Shown here piece by piece: positions 1 to 6,967 of a DNA stretch of 9,369 nt (the first letter of the stretch is position 1; the number at the start of each line of letters is the position of its first letter). The stretch spans positions 1 to 9,369 of the forward strand of contig JAEZWE010000023.1 in NCBI GenBank assembly GCA_023420435.1. Direction: 5' to 3'. The position numbers and the translations under genes were made by a program. The notes beneath the pieces were generated by a model. That model had not been told where the DNA came from. It saw nothing but the letters and a program-made list of their open reading frames with translations, and searched no databases. Origin of the DNA: Bacteroidota bacterium (GTDB lineage Bacteria > Bacteroidota > Bacteroidia > Flavobacteriales > Weeksellaceae).

Positions 1-1841
1 AACAAATTTTAAGCGAAAGAAAACTGCAGGAATCGGAATATCGATATGAAGAATTACTCCATAATTCCAATTATTCCACCGCAGTTTATCGCGGTGAAGA
101 TTTAGTTATTGAATTTGCCAACGATGAAATGCTGAAAACCTGGGATAAAGATCCATCCGTTATCAATACAAAATTAGAAATCGCTTTACCCGAATTGGAA
201 GGGCAACCTTTTATAGAAATTTTAAAAAATATTTTTAAAACTGGCGAAGCATACTATGCCAAAGAAGATTTGGTGGAACTTTTTGTGGATGGGCGTATGC
301 AAACTTTTTACTACAATTTCTCTTACAAACCGCTAAAAAAAGCTAATGGAGAAGTGTATGCCATACTAAACAACGCCGTCAATGTAACCGAACTTGTAAT
401 AGCAAGAAAACAATTACAGGAAAGCGAAAATTTATTGAAAACTTTTGTGGCGAATGTTCCTATGGCAGTAAGTGTAATGGAAGGTGAAGATTATAAAATT
501 ATGATTTCTAACGAAACAACGGCCAAAACTTGGGGCGGAGCTCCCGGAAGAATTGGACTTCCCCTAAAACAGGCTTATCCCGGAATTGAAGAAACAAAAA
601 CCTACGAAAATTTAGAAAAAGTAAGAAAAAACGGAAAAGAAATTACCGTAAAAGAGTTTGAAATAAATGATAATTTAGGAAACAGATTCATCAATTATGT
701 TTTACATCCCTTATTGGATTTCCAAAACAAGGTAAGTCATATTATTTCTATTGCTTATGATGTTACGGAAGACAAATTAATTAAGAAAAAGCTGGAGGAA
801 AACGAAGAACGTTTCAGAATCTTGGCTAACAGTATGCCACAAATTGTGTGGACTGCAAACCAACTCGGAATAACAACTTTTTTTAACGATCAATGGTATC
901 ATTTTACAGGCCTCGAAAAGAAAATAAATGTTGAGGAAAGTTGGGATCAATTACTTAATCCTCAACAAAGGGATAAAAAAGATGAAATTTGGAAAGAAAG
1001 CATCCAAAAAGCACAACCTTTTGAAATGGAACTTCAGCTGAAAGATCTCAGTAAAAATAACCAGTTCCGCTGGTTTTTGGCAAGGATAATTCCTGTAAAA
1101 GATAACGAAAAAAATATTTTACAATGGATTGGCACTTTTACCGATATTGATGACTTTAAACTTTTGCAAAACCAAAAAGACAGTTTTTTAGCCATTGCCA
1201 GTCATGAATTAAAGACTCCTTTAACGAGCCTGAAACTGTATTCCCAATTCATGGAAAAAAATCTTCAAAAAACAGGTGATGAAAAAAATGCTGCTGTAGC
1301 CAAAAAGATGGATCTCCAAATTAATAAAATTAATAATCTTATTAATGAGCTTTTAGATGTCACCAAAATACAAAATGGCAAATTGGAACTCAACAAAAAG
1401 AAATTCAATTTCGATCTGCTGTTGGAAGATATTATAGAAACCCAACAAATGAACAGCCGGCAAAAAATTAGGGTTGAAAAAGAAAAAATAGGCGAAATAT
1501 TTGGTGACCAGGAACGGATCTCTCAAGTCATCAGCAACCTCATCAATAACGCCATCAAATACTCTCCCGAAGCCGATGAAATTATTGTAAAAACCAATAA
1601 AAATTCAGAAAAATTAATTTTCTGTGTAAGAGATTTCGGGATCGGAATTTCCAAAGACAAAAGAAAGAAAGTTTTTGAACAATATTACCGTGTTAGCGGA
1701 TCACAAGAGCAAACTTTTCCAGGGATGGGACTTGGTCTTTTCATCTCTTCTGAAATTATAAAACGAAGCGAAGGAAAAATATATATCAATAACGTGAAAG
1801 AACCGGGTTCTGAATTCTGTTTTGAAATTCCTTTAAAATAA
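1..1841 (+). CDS. Multi-PAS sensor histidine kinase (5'-truncated by window edge)
   Basis: The reading frame is open from base 3, so the gene begins upstream; the ATG at 129 lies inside a PAS domain and is not the start. The 613 visible codons hold three PAS-like sensor domains (about residues 14-130, 140-260 and 268-385), then a HisKA dimerisation domain with the H-box SHELKTP (phospho-acceptor His codon 1203-1205). A HATPase_c domain follows, with an N-box (NLINNAIKYSP, about 1536-1568), a G1 box DFGIGIS (from 1632) and a G2 box GMGLGL (1722-1739). Known for this family: the kinase autophosphorylates on His and passes the phosphate to a response regulator. No receiver domain is fused at the C-terminus and no regulator is visible nearby, so the partner is unknown. 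No transmembrane segment is seen in the visible part, so the sensing may be cytosolic; the missing N-terminus could change this. The PAS ligands cannot be named. The function class is very safe, the signal is not. Confidence 0.95.
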   Translation, partial: QILSERKLQESEYRYEELLHNSNYSTAVYRGEDLVIEFANDEMLKTWDKDPSVINTKLEIALPELEGQPFIEILKNIFKTGEAYYAKEDLVELFVDGRMQTFYYNFSYKPLKKANGEVYAILNNAVNVTELVIARKQLQESENLLKTFVANVPMAVSVMEGEDYKIMISNETTAKTWGGAPGRIGLPLKQAYPGIEETKTYENLEKVRKNGKEITVKEFEINDNLGNRFINYVLHPLLDFQNKVSHIISIAYDVTEDKLIKKKLEENEERFRILANSMPQIVWTANQLGITTFFNDQWYHFTGLEKKINVEESWDQLLNPQQRDKKDEIWKESIQKAQPFEMELQLKDLSKNNQFRWFLARIIPVKDNEKNILQWIGTFTDIDDFKLLQNQKDSFLAIASHELKTPLTSLKLYSQFMEKNLQKTGDEKNAAVAKKMDLQINKINNLINELLDVTKIQNGKLELNKKKFNFDLLLEDIIETQQMNSRQKIRVEKEKIGEIFGDQERISQVISNLINNAIKYSPEADEIIVKTNKNSEKLIFCVRDFGIGISKDKRKKVFEQYYRVSGSQEQTFPGMGLGLFISSEIIKRSEGKIYINNVKEPGSEFCFEIPLK

Positions 1842-1932
1842 TAATTACCTGAAATCTTTACTGAATCTAAATCCTTTTTTCTAAAATTTCTGAAATTTCT
1901 ATTAAGATTAAAAGAAACTCATTTTGTGGACA

Positions 1933-1940
1933 TAAGTTTG
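1933..1940 (+). promoter_or_regulatory. Candidate Bacteroidota -7 box (TAAGTTTG) ahead of topoisomerase IB
   Basis: TAAGTTTG fits the TAnnTTTG -7 consensus of Bacteroidota primary promoters and lies about 80 bp upstream of the topoisomerase start, in the 177-bp gap after the kinase gene. A matching TTG-type -33 element at the usual 19-21 bp spacing is not visible, so this is a weak candidate. The rest of the gap is AT-rich, and I see no GC-rich terminator hairpin after the kinase stop. If real, it would make the topoisomerase an independent transcription unit. Confidence 0.3.
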
Positions 1941-2018
1941 ATGCTAGGAAATCATTCCGAAAAATCATTTAAAATTCTCTTAGTCACCCAATTTAACAGG
2001 TTTTAAAAAATTAAAAAA

Positions 2019-3122
2019 ATGAGTCCTGAAGCTGAAATTTTAAAAAAACTAACACCTTCAAAAATTTTAAAACTAATGAAGGATCCCGTAAAATCTGCAA
2101 AAGCTGTGGAATTGATTTATACCACAGACCGTGATTTTGAGGGAATAGAGCGAAAAAGATCTGGAAAAAAATTTCATTATTATAAAAACGGAAAACGCAT
2201 TGTGAAAAAAGAAGAAATTTCAAGGATTCACAAACTCGTTATTCCGCCGGCTTGGGAAAATGTATGGATTTGTGCCCTTAATAACGGCCATCTTCAAGCT
2301 ACAGGTTTTGATAATAAAAAACGCAAACAATACCGCTATCATCCTTTATGGAACGCACTTCGAAATCACACCAAATTTTACAGAATGTTACAGTTTGGGA
2401 TGGCACTTCCTAAAATAAGACTGCAACTGGAAAAAGATTTGTCTATAAAAAATTTAGACAAAAGAAAAGTTTTGGCTTTAGTGGTAAGTTTGATGGAAAG
2501 AACCAATATCCGAATTGGGAATAACATTTACGAAAAACTCTACGGATCTTTTGGGTTAACTACTTTAAAAGACCAGCACGTGAAAATAAATGGTCAAAAA
2601 ATAAATTTTAATTTCAAAGGAAAAAAAGGCGTTTATCACGAAATTGAACTCAAAAATAAAAAACTCGCCAAAGCCATCCAAAATTGTAAAGACATTGCCG
2701 GAAAAGAGCTTTTTCAATATTTCGATGAAAACAAAAACCGCCACACCATTGAAAGTGGAATGGTAAACGATTATATAAAAGAAATCTCCGGTGAAGATTT
2801 TACCGCAAAAGACTTCAGAACCTGGAGTGGAACTGTAAATGCACTCATTGCTTTCAAAGAAATTGGTTTGGCAGAAAATAATAAAGAATATAAAACTAAA
2901 GTAAAACAGGCTTTAGAAAATGTGGCGCTACATTTGGGAAACACCGCTAATGTTTGCCGGAAATATTATGTACATCCATTAGTCATCAACCTTTATGAAA
3001 ACAATTCTATTAAAAAATATTTGGATGAGTTGGATGAAATTGAAGTAGATGATGACAAAACAGGACTTACCAAAGAAGAAAAAACGATCATGAAAATTTT
3101 AGAAAAAGAAAAATTAAGTTAA
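2019..3122 (+). CDS. DNA topoisomerase IB (bacterial, poxvirus-like)
   Basis: This 367-residue protein relaxes supercoils by nicking one strand through a 3'-phosphotyrosine link, swivelling, and religating, without ATP or metal. An N-terminal domain (about 30-115, including the IPPAWENVW segment near 75-83) precedes the catalytic domain. The catalytic pentad is visible by family comparison: Arg165 (TNIRIGN), Lys202 (FKGKKG), Arg267 (DFRTWSGT), His305 (ALHLGN) and Tyr317 in the RKYYVHP segment. Tyr316 sits next to it, but alignment with the RASYVHP form of relatives favours the second Tyr. Length is usual for bacterial members. The acidic and lysine-rich tail after about 335 lies beyond the catalytic core. 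The start at 2019 follows an A-rich leader with no Shine-Dalgarno motif, normal for the phylum. The stop overlaps the stop of the convergent pdeM gene. Bacterial type IB enzymes are accessory to gyrase and topoisomerase I; a link to the adjacent repair cluster is only an inference. Confidence 0.95.
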   Translation: MSPEAEILKKLTPSKILKLMKDPVKSAKAVELIYTTDRDFEGIERKRSGKKFHYYKNGKRIVKKEEISRIHKLVIPPAWENVWICALNNGHLQATGFDNKKRKQYRYHPLWNALRNHTKFYRMLQFGMALPKIRLQLEKDLSIKNLDKRKVLALVVSLMERTNIRIGNNIYEKLYGSFGLTTLKDQHVKINGQKINFNFKGKKGVYHEIELKNKKLAKAIQNCKDIAGKELFQYFDENKNRHTIESGMVNDYIKEISGEDFTAKDFRTWSGTVNALIAFKEIGLAENNKEYKTKVKQALENVALHLGNTANVCRKYYVHPLVINLYENNSIKKYLDELDEIEVDDDKTGLTKEEKTIMKILEKEKLS

Positions 3123-3769
3123 ATCTCAAAAATTTCATCTTCTGTAAAAGCAAAATATTTTGCTGGAGAAGGAATATTTTCGGTATCTAAACCCGTAAAT
3201 TCACTGAAAGCAGGAAGCAAAAGTTGCTGATTAGTAACGACGAAACACGGCAATCTTAAATTTTTAATTCTACTTTTTAATAAAATTCCTGGATGTATAT
3301 GTCCTGTAATTTGAAATTTATCCAAACCTTTTTCAAAATCATGAACAAAACAAAAATCTCCCATTTCTAAAATCTTTTGTTGGGAATTCAATCCTAAATT
3401 TTGGGAAATTTCCTCTGTTAAACGGTCGTGATTTCCCATTATCAAATGGAATTCAACAGCAACACTTTTTCTCCATTTACAAAAAAATTCAACTTCACTA
3501 TTACTCCCGGCATGCAATAAATCGCCATTAATAATCAGCTTTTTGGCGGAAAAAAAATCCAAAAGAAAATGAAGTCTATGGATATCATTCTCTAAAATTC
3601 CAGAAGGTAAAGCAATACCATTTTTACGGAAAAAAGCAGATTTTCCTACATGAAGATCAGATAATATTAAAGCAGATTCTTTATCCCAAAAGAGCACTCT
3701 TTGGTTAGTAATTTGGAAACTTTCTCCTAAAATTTCCAATTTTTTAGTAACCAAATTCATTTTTTCCAT
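3119..3769 (-). CDS. pdeM: DNA-ligase-associated metallophosphoesterase / endonuclease PdeM
   Basis: This calcineurin-like binuclear metallophosphoesterase of 216 residues shows the full motif set: SDLHVGK (Asp38, His40), NGDLLH (Asp83), MGNHD (Asn113-His114-Asp115), FVHD (His143) and TGHIHPG (His157, His159). Known for the family: the P. putida member of the ligase-associated cluster is a manganese-dependent DNA endonuclease and phosphodiesterase, and this protein matches that group in length, motif wording and context. It is the last gene of the minus-strand cluster. Two starts are possible: ATG at 3769 (overlapping the upstream gene by 13 bp) or Met4 at 3760, which forms a classic ATGA stop/start overlap. 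Either implies translational coupling to the nuclease-like gene ahead. Its stop codon shares a TTAA with the stop of the convergent topoisomerase gene. No signal peptide is seen, so it acts in the cytoplasm. Confidence 0.93.
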   Translation of the reverse strand: MEKMNLVTKKLEILGESFQITNQRVLFWDKESALILSDLHVGKSAFFRKNGIALPSGILENDIHRLHFLLDFFSAKKLIINGDLLHAGSNSEVEFFCKWRKSVAVEFHLIMGNHDRLTEEISQNLGLNSQQKILEMGDFCFVHDFEKGLDKFQITGHIHPGILLKSRIKNLRLPCFVVTNQQLLLPAFSEFTGLDTENIPSPAKYFAFTEDEIFEI

Positions 3770-4308
3770 TTTTTTTGAATTTCCAAAGAATTTTTGAAAA
3801 TCAGTTCTTCGGTTTTTCCTTTGATTTGGAATTTTTTTTGAAGCAAATTTTGGCTCATTCTTCGGATAAAGGTGTCTTTGTCGTTCAAATTCCAGTAGAT
3901 TTCTTCGTGCAAATTTTTGCCTTCTCGAATGATTTCGAAACTGGTTCGGAAATGGTCTTCATCATGATAAAACTCGATAATACCACAATGTTCCGGAATT
4001 TCGGAATGCTTGATTAATCCCATTGGTAACAAAAAACTAAAACGGTTGCAAACATAATCGCCGCAACAGATTTTATCGTGTTTCAGGTATTTTTCGCCGG
4101 TAAATTGGTTGGTGTATTTCTTTTTGAAGTCGTTTTTAAAATCACTTTTGCTGAATTTTATTTCAATTTCGTGGCTTAAACCATTTTTATTAATCAAAAA
4201 CAAATCGGCTTCCCAATCTCCGTGAAAATGATTGGTTAAGACAATTTCCTTCTCAAAATCACAAAATTTGGAAATGTAAGCGTGTACTAATTCTTCAATT
4301 TTCAACAT
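3757..4308 (-). CDS. Putative PD-(D/E)XK nuclease-like protein, MmcB-like, coupled to pdeM
   Basis: This 183-residue protein is soluble, with no signal peptide or membrane segment. I do not recognise it as a named family member with certainty. Residues 30-60 contain Glu33 and Asp35, then a strand with Glu49-x-Lys51 (EIEIKFSKSDF) and Asp60. This is the D-x(13)-E-x-K layout of a PD-(D/E)XK nuclease core. The following pattern (EIK-S--DF--D-K, a CNRFSFLLP strand near 87-95, then IPEHCGIIEF at 104-113) resembles MmcB (COG5321), a proteobacterial protein associated with mutagenesis and DNA damage. Residues 81-87 carry three cysteines (CC-x4-C), possibly metal or redox related, though no complete metal site is visible. 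The C-terminal part (about 140-183) is helical and lysine-rich. The gene ends in the start of pdeM, 131 bp after the helicase gene. A DNA-trimming or damage-binding role within the cluster is inferred from fold and context; an inactive nuclease fold is the main alternative. Confidence 0.75.
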   Translation of the reverse strand: MLKIEELVHAYISKFCDFEKEIVLTNHFHGDWEADLFLINKNGLSHEIEIKFSKSDFKNDFKKKYTNQFTGEKYLKHDKICCGDYVCNRFSFLLPMGLIKHSEIPEHCGIIEFYHDEDHFRTSFEIIREGKNLHEEIYWNLNDKDTFIRRMSQNLLQKKFQIKGKTEELIFKNSLEIQKKWKK

Positions 4309-4353
4309 GGAAAAGCAAAAATAAAGATTTGATTTTTTTTCCGGAAATAAATT

Positions 4354-4367
4354 TTGGCTAAAGCCAA
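4354..4367. repeat. Short hairpin with GGCTAAAGCC core, copy 1
   Basis: Perfect inverted repeat with 5-bp arms TTGGC/GCCAA around a TAAA loop. It shares its ten-base core with the second hairpin 35 bp away, but the flanking pairs differ (TT/AA here, CG/CG there) and stay complementary in both. It lies in the 131-bp gap between the helicase and the small nuclease gene. It resembles dispersed GGCTTTAGCC palindromes that I associate with flavobacterial intergenic regions; this association is from memory. Confidence 0.7.
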
Positions 4368-4385
4368 TTGATTAGAAATTTTAAT

Positions 4386-4404
4386 AACCGGGCTAAAGCC
4401 CGTT
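4386..4404. repeat. Short hairpin with GGCTAAAGCC core, copy 2
   Basis: Inverted repeat CGGGC-TAAA-GCCCG (4389-4402), extended by AA/TT if C4388 is bulged. It is GC-rich in a very AT-rich gap, which suggests a conserved dispersed element rather than chance. On the transcribed minus strand it forms the first hairpin after the helicase stop, about 36 bases downstream. It could stabilise the 3' end of the helicase message or attenuate read-through, but no clean U-run follows, so I do not call it a terminator. Confidence 0.75.
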
Positions 4405-4439
4405 CCTATTAATAAAATTCTAAAATTTAAAATAAAAAA

Positions 4440-6896
4440 TCAACGTTTCTTTCCTTTTTTCTTCATCGCTTCTTCCTGCATTTTTCTAATTCTGGTGGCG
4501 AGATCTTCGCTGGAAAGACTTTGGCGCAAACTGTCCACTTTTATCGGAAAACTGAGTGGTGTAAAGGCATTTGCAACTTTTAAAATAATTTTCTGTCCCT
4601 CAATTCTTTGGAAGGCTTCCATTAATCTCGCTTCTTCAATTTGTTGGTTAAAAACCTCAAAATACGCCTGTTTCAAGAGTAAATTTTCCGGATCATAATC
4701 TTCCAAAACATTGAAAATTAACCCGGAACTCGCCTGCAAATTTTTATTATTTTTCCTTTGACCGGGATATGTTTGGATCACCAGACCAGAAATCACCGCA
4801 ATATCCCGAAATTTTCGTCGCGCCATTTCGGTGGCATTAATGCTGCTCATCACATCTTGGATGAGATTTTCTTTGGATAAAATTTGTTTTAAATTTTCTT
4901 CATTCAACGGGATTTCTTGGTTGCTCAAGAGTTCAAAACCGTAATCATTCATCGCCATAGAAAAGGAAATCGGCGCAATTTTGGAAATTCTGAACGCAAT
5001 TAACGCCGACATTACTTCGTGGATTAATCGTCCTTCGAAAGGATACATGAACAGGTGAAAACCGTCCCGAGTTTTGATGAGTTCCACCAAAAATTCGTCT
5101 TTTTTCGGAATGTGGGAACGTTCTTCCTGATTGCTCAAAAGTGGATGCAGGAATTTCAATTCCTTTTCGGTAGATTTCGGGTTCAAACTTTCGGACAATT
5201 TTTCCCGTAAAAACTGCGACAGATATGAAGTTAGAGGCAATCTTCCTCCTAAATAACTTGGGATAATTGCTTTCCCTTTGGAATTACGAACATACACCGT
5301 CATTTCCTTAATGTGCGATACTTCCAAAACTTTTCCCGCCAAAATAAAGCGGTCTTCTTTTTTCAATTTTGAAATAAAATATTCCTCGATCATGCCGACA
5401 TAGCTTCCACCCACAACTTTCACCTTCATCATCGCATCGCTCACAATGGCTCCAATATTCATGCGGTGAAGCATCGCAATTCTTCGGGAAATAACTTTGT
5501 AAACGCCTTTTTCTACCACCACTTTATGAAATTCTTCATAGGATTTCAGCGAACCGCCGGTCGTGATAAACCGCAAAAACCATTGCCAATCTTCCTGAGA
5601 CAAATCCCGAAAAGCATGGGTTTCCTTAATCTGAATATAGGTTTCTTTTTCCTTGAAACCTTCACCAACAGACAAAGTAACGAGATATTGTACCAAAACA
5701 TCGTAACACAAAACCATCGGTTCCCGAGGTTCAATTTTTTGTTGTTTCACGGCTTCCTTTAATGCGGCAACCTCAATTAATTCAAGAGAATGCGTAGGAA
5801 CGAAATAAATTTTTGAAGTTTCAAAAGGGGAATGTCCACTTCTTCCTGCCCGTTGCAAAAACCGGGCAACACCTTTACTGGAGCCGATTTGGATGACGGT
5901 ATCCACTGGTTTGAAATCCACACCCAAATCCAAAGAACTGGTGGAAATAACGGCTTTCAAATAGCCGGAGCTGAGGTTTTCTTCAATCCAAATTCGTAAT
6001 TCACGGTCAATTGAACTGTGATGAATGGCGATTTGTCCCGCAAAATCGGGATGTTGCTGTAATAATAATTGGTACCACATTTCGGCCTGGCTTCTGGTAT
6101 TGGTAAAAACCAACGTGGTATTGCTTTGCAAAATAATTTGGACGACTTTGTCCGCCAATTTCGCTCCGAGATGTCCAGCCCAAGGCAAAATTTCCACTTC
6201 GTCCGGAAAAACGGGGATGATTTCGATTTTCTTTTTTTCTTTGGCTACGACTTTAGTTTTTTTTATTTTGTATGGAATGAGGACTTCCATTGCTTCATCC
6301 AAATTGCCGATGGTTGCGGTAATTCCCCAAATTTTTATTTTTTTTTGATAGCCTAAAATTCTGGAAATCGCCAATTCCACCAAAATGCCACGTTTGGTTC
6401 CGAGTAATTCATGCCATTCATCAACGGCGATGCATTGCAGGTTTTTAAAAAATTTAGAATTTTCTTTTTGCGCCAAAAGCAGGTGTAGACTTTCCGGCGT
6501 AATCACCAAAATATCGGGCATTTTTTTGGTTTGCTTGGTGCGTTCTTCTTTTGGTGTATCACCATTTCTAACGGCAACTTGCCAATCGAGACCAATTTCG
6601 TCAATTGCTTCTGTCATTGCTTTTGCAATGTCTTTTGCCAAGGCGCGAAGTGGCGTAATCCACAATAATTTTAAGCCTTCTTTATAATTTTCGGGAAAAT
6701 TCAAAAAATCGGTGATCACCGCCAAAAAAACAGAATATGTTTTTCCAAATCCGGTGGGAGCGACCACCATTCCGCTGTAATTTTTGGAAAATTTTTCCCA
6801 AGTTTCCGCCTGAAAACCAAATGGCGAAATGCCATTTTCGTCCATCCAGTTTTGGATGATTTGGTAGCCTGTTGTGTTTTGGAAATCTTTGTTCAT
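4440..6896 (-). CDS. DNA-ligase-associated DEXH helicase (Lhr-Core type)
   Basis: This 818-residue SF2 helicase couples ATP hydrolysis to translocation on single-stranded DNA and unwinding of duplexes in the repair cluster. RecA domain 1 carries APTGFGKT (46-53, Walker A), TPLRALAKD (81-89), TPESLHLL (133-140), DEWHEL (159-164, Walker B) and TATIGN (193-198). RecA domain 2 carries TNTRSQ (265-270), STSSLDLGVDF (318-328) and QRAGRSGH (348-355). The remaining 460 residues match the winged-helix and Lhr-specific domains of the Lhr-Core unit; the long extra C-terminus of full-length Lhr is absent, as expected for this subgroup. The Walker A Phe50 is unusual, since small residues are common there. 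The protein ends in a basic tail (KKKGKKR). The start ATG at 6896 has AGGA about 10 bases upstream. The gene sits 71 bp after the ligase gene and 131 bp before the small nuclease gene. Confidence 0.95.
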   Translation of the reverse strand: MNKDFQNTTGYQIIQNWMDENGISPFGFQAETWEKFSKNYSGMVVAPTGFGKTYSVFLAVITDFLNFPENYKEGLKLLWITPLRALAKDIAKAMTEAIDEIGLDWQVAVRNGDTPKEERTKQTKKMPDILVITPESLHLLLAQKENSKFFKNLQCIAVDEWHELLGTKRGILVELAISRILGYQKKIKIWGITATIGNLDEAMEVLIPYKIKKTKVVAKEKKKIEIIPVFPDEVEILPWAGHLGAKLADKVVQIILQSNTTLVFTNTRSQAEMWYQLLLQQHPDFAGQIAIHHSSIDRELRIWIEENLSSGYLKAVISTSSLDLGVDFKPVDTVIQIGSSKGVARFLQRAGRSGHSPFETSKIYFVPTHSLELIEVAALKEAVKQQKIEPREPMVLCYDVLVQYLVTLSVGEGFKEKETYIQIKETHAFRDLSQEDWQWFLRFITTGGSLKSYEEFHKVVVEKGVYKVISRRIAMLHRMNIGAIVSDAMMKVKVVGGSYVGMIEEYFISKLKKEDRFILAGKVLEVSHIKEMTVYVRNSKGKAIIPSYLGGRLPLTSYLSQFLREKLSESLNPKSTEKELKFLHPLLSNQEERSHIPKKDEFLVELIKTRDGFHLFMYPFEGRLIHEVMSALIAFRISKIAPISFSMAMNDYGFELLSNQEIPLNEENLKQILSKENLIQDVMSSINATEMARRKFRDIAVISGLVIQTYPGQRKNNKNLQASSGLIFNVLEDYDPENLLLKQAYFEVFNQQIEEARLMEAFQRIEGQKIILKVANAFTPLSFPIKVDSLRQSLSSEDLATRIRKMQEEAMKKKGKKR

Positions 6897-6913
6897 GTTT
6901 TATTTTTCCTACT

Positions 6914-6959
6914 GATTTCACAGATTTAATTAGCGAAGGAACTTAAAATCTGTGAAATC
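6914..6959. repeat. 14-bp perfect inverted repeat between ligase and helicase genes
   Basis: The left arm GATTTCACAGATTT (6914-6927) and right arm AAATCTGTGAAATC (6946-6959) are exact reverse complements around an 18-base spacer. It fills most of the 71-bp gap in the operon. On the mRNA it would form a 14-bp, AU-rich hairpin ending about 17 bases before the helicase start codon, close enough to affect its translation or to mark a processing site. No U-run follows, so a rho-independent terminator is unlikely. The arm wording resembles dispersed flavobacterial intergenic repeats, a recollection rather than a search result. Confidence 0.85.
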
Positions 6960-6967
6960 TGCGGCAT

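Noticed and set aside
129..131. ATG at 129 as the start of the histidine kinase
   Set aside because: The same frame is open back to base 3 and encodes the beginning of the first PAS domain, so the gene simply enters from outside the window.
2011..2223. 70-codon minus-strand frame at the start of the topoisomerase gene
   Set aside because: Antisense to conserved topoisomerase codons, low-complexity Phe/Leu-rich composition and no family resemblance.
4316..4323. TATTTTTG on the minus strand as a -7 promoter box for the small nuclease gene
   Set aside because: It fits TAnnTTTG but lies only 7 bases before the ATG, which would put the transcript start at the start codon, and no -33 element is visible. 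Such matches are frequent in AT-rich sequence.
5466..6687. Several open frames of 98-107 codons on the plus strand inside the helicase gene
   Set aside because: They lie antisense to a clearly conserved helicase, show no recognisable motifs and are explained by codon bias of the real gene. The same applies to plus-strand frames inside the ligase and exonuclease genes.
6914..6959. Inverted repeat as a rho-independent terminator after the ligase gene
   Set aside because: The stem is AU-rich, the spacer is 18 bases and no U-run follows on the transcribed strand.
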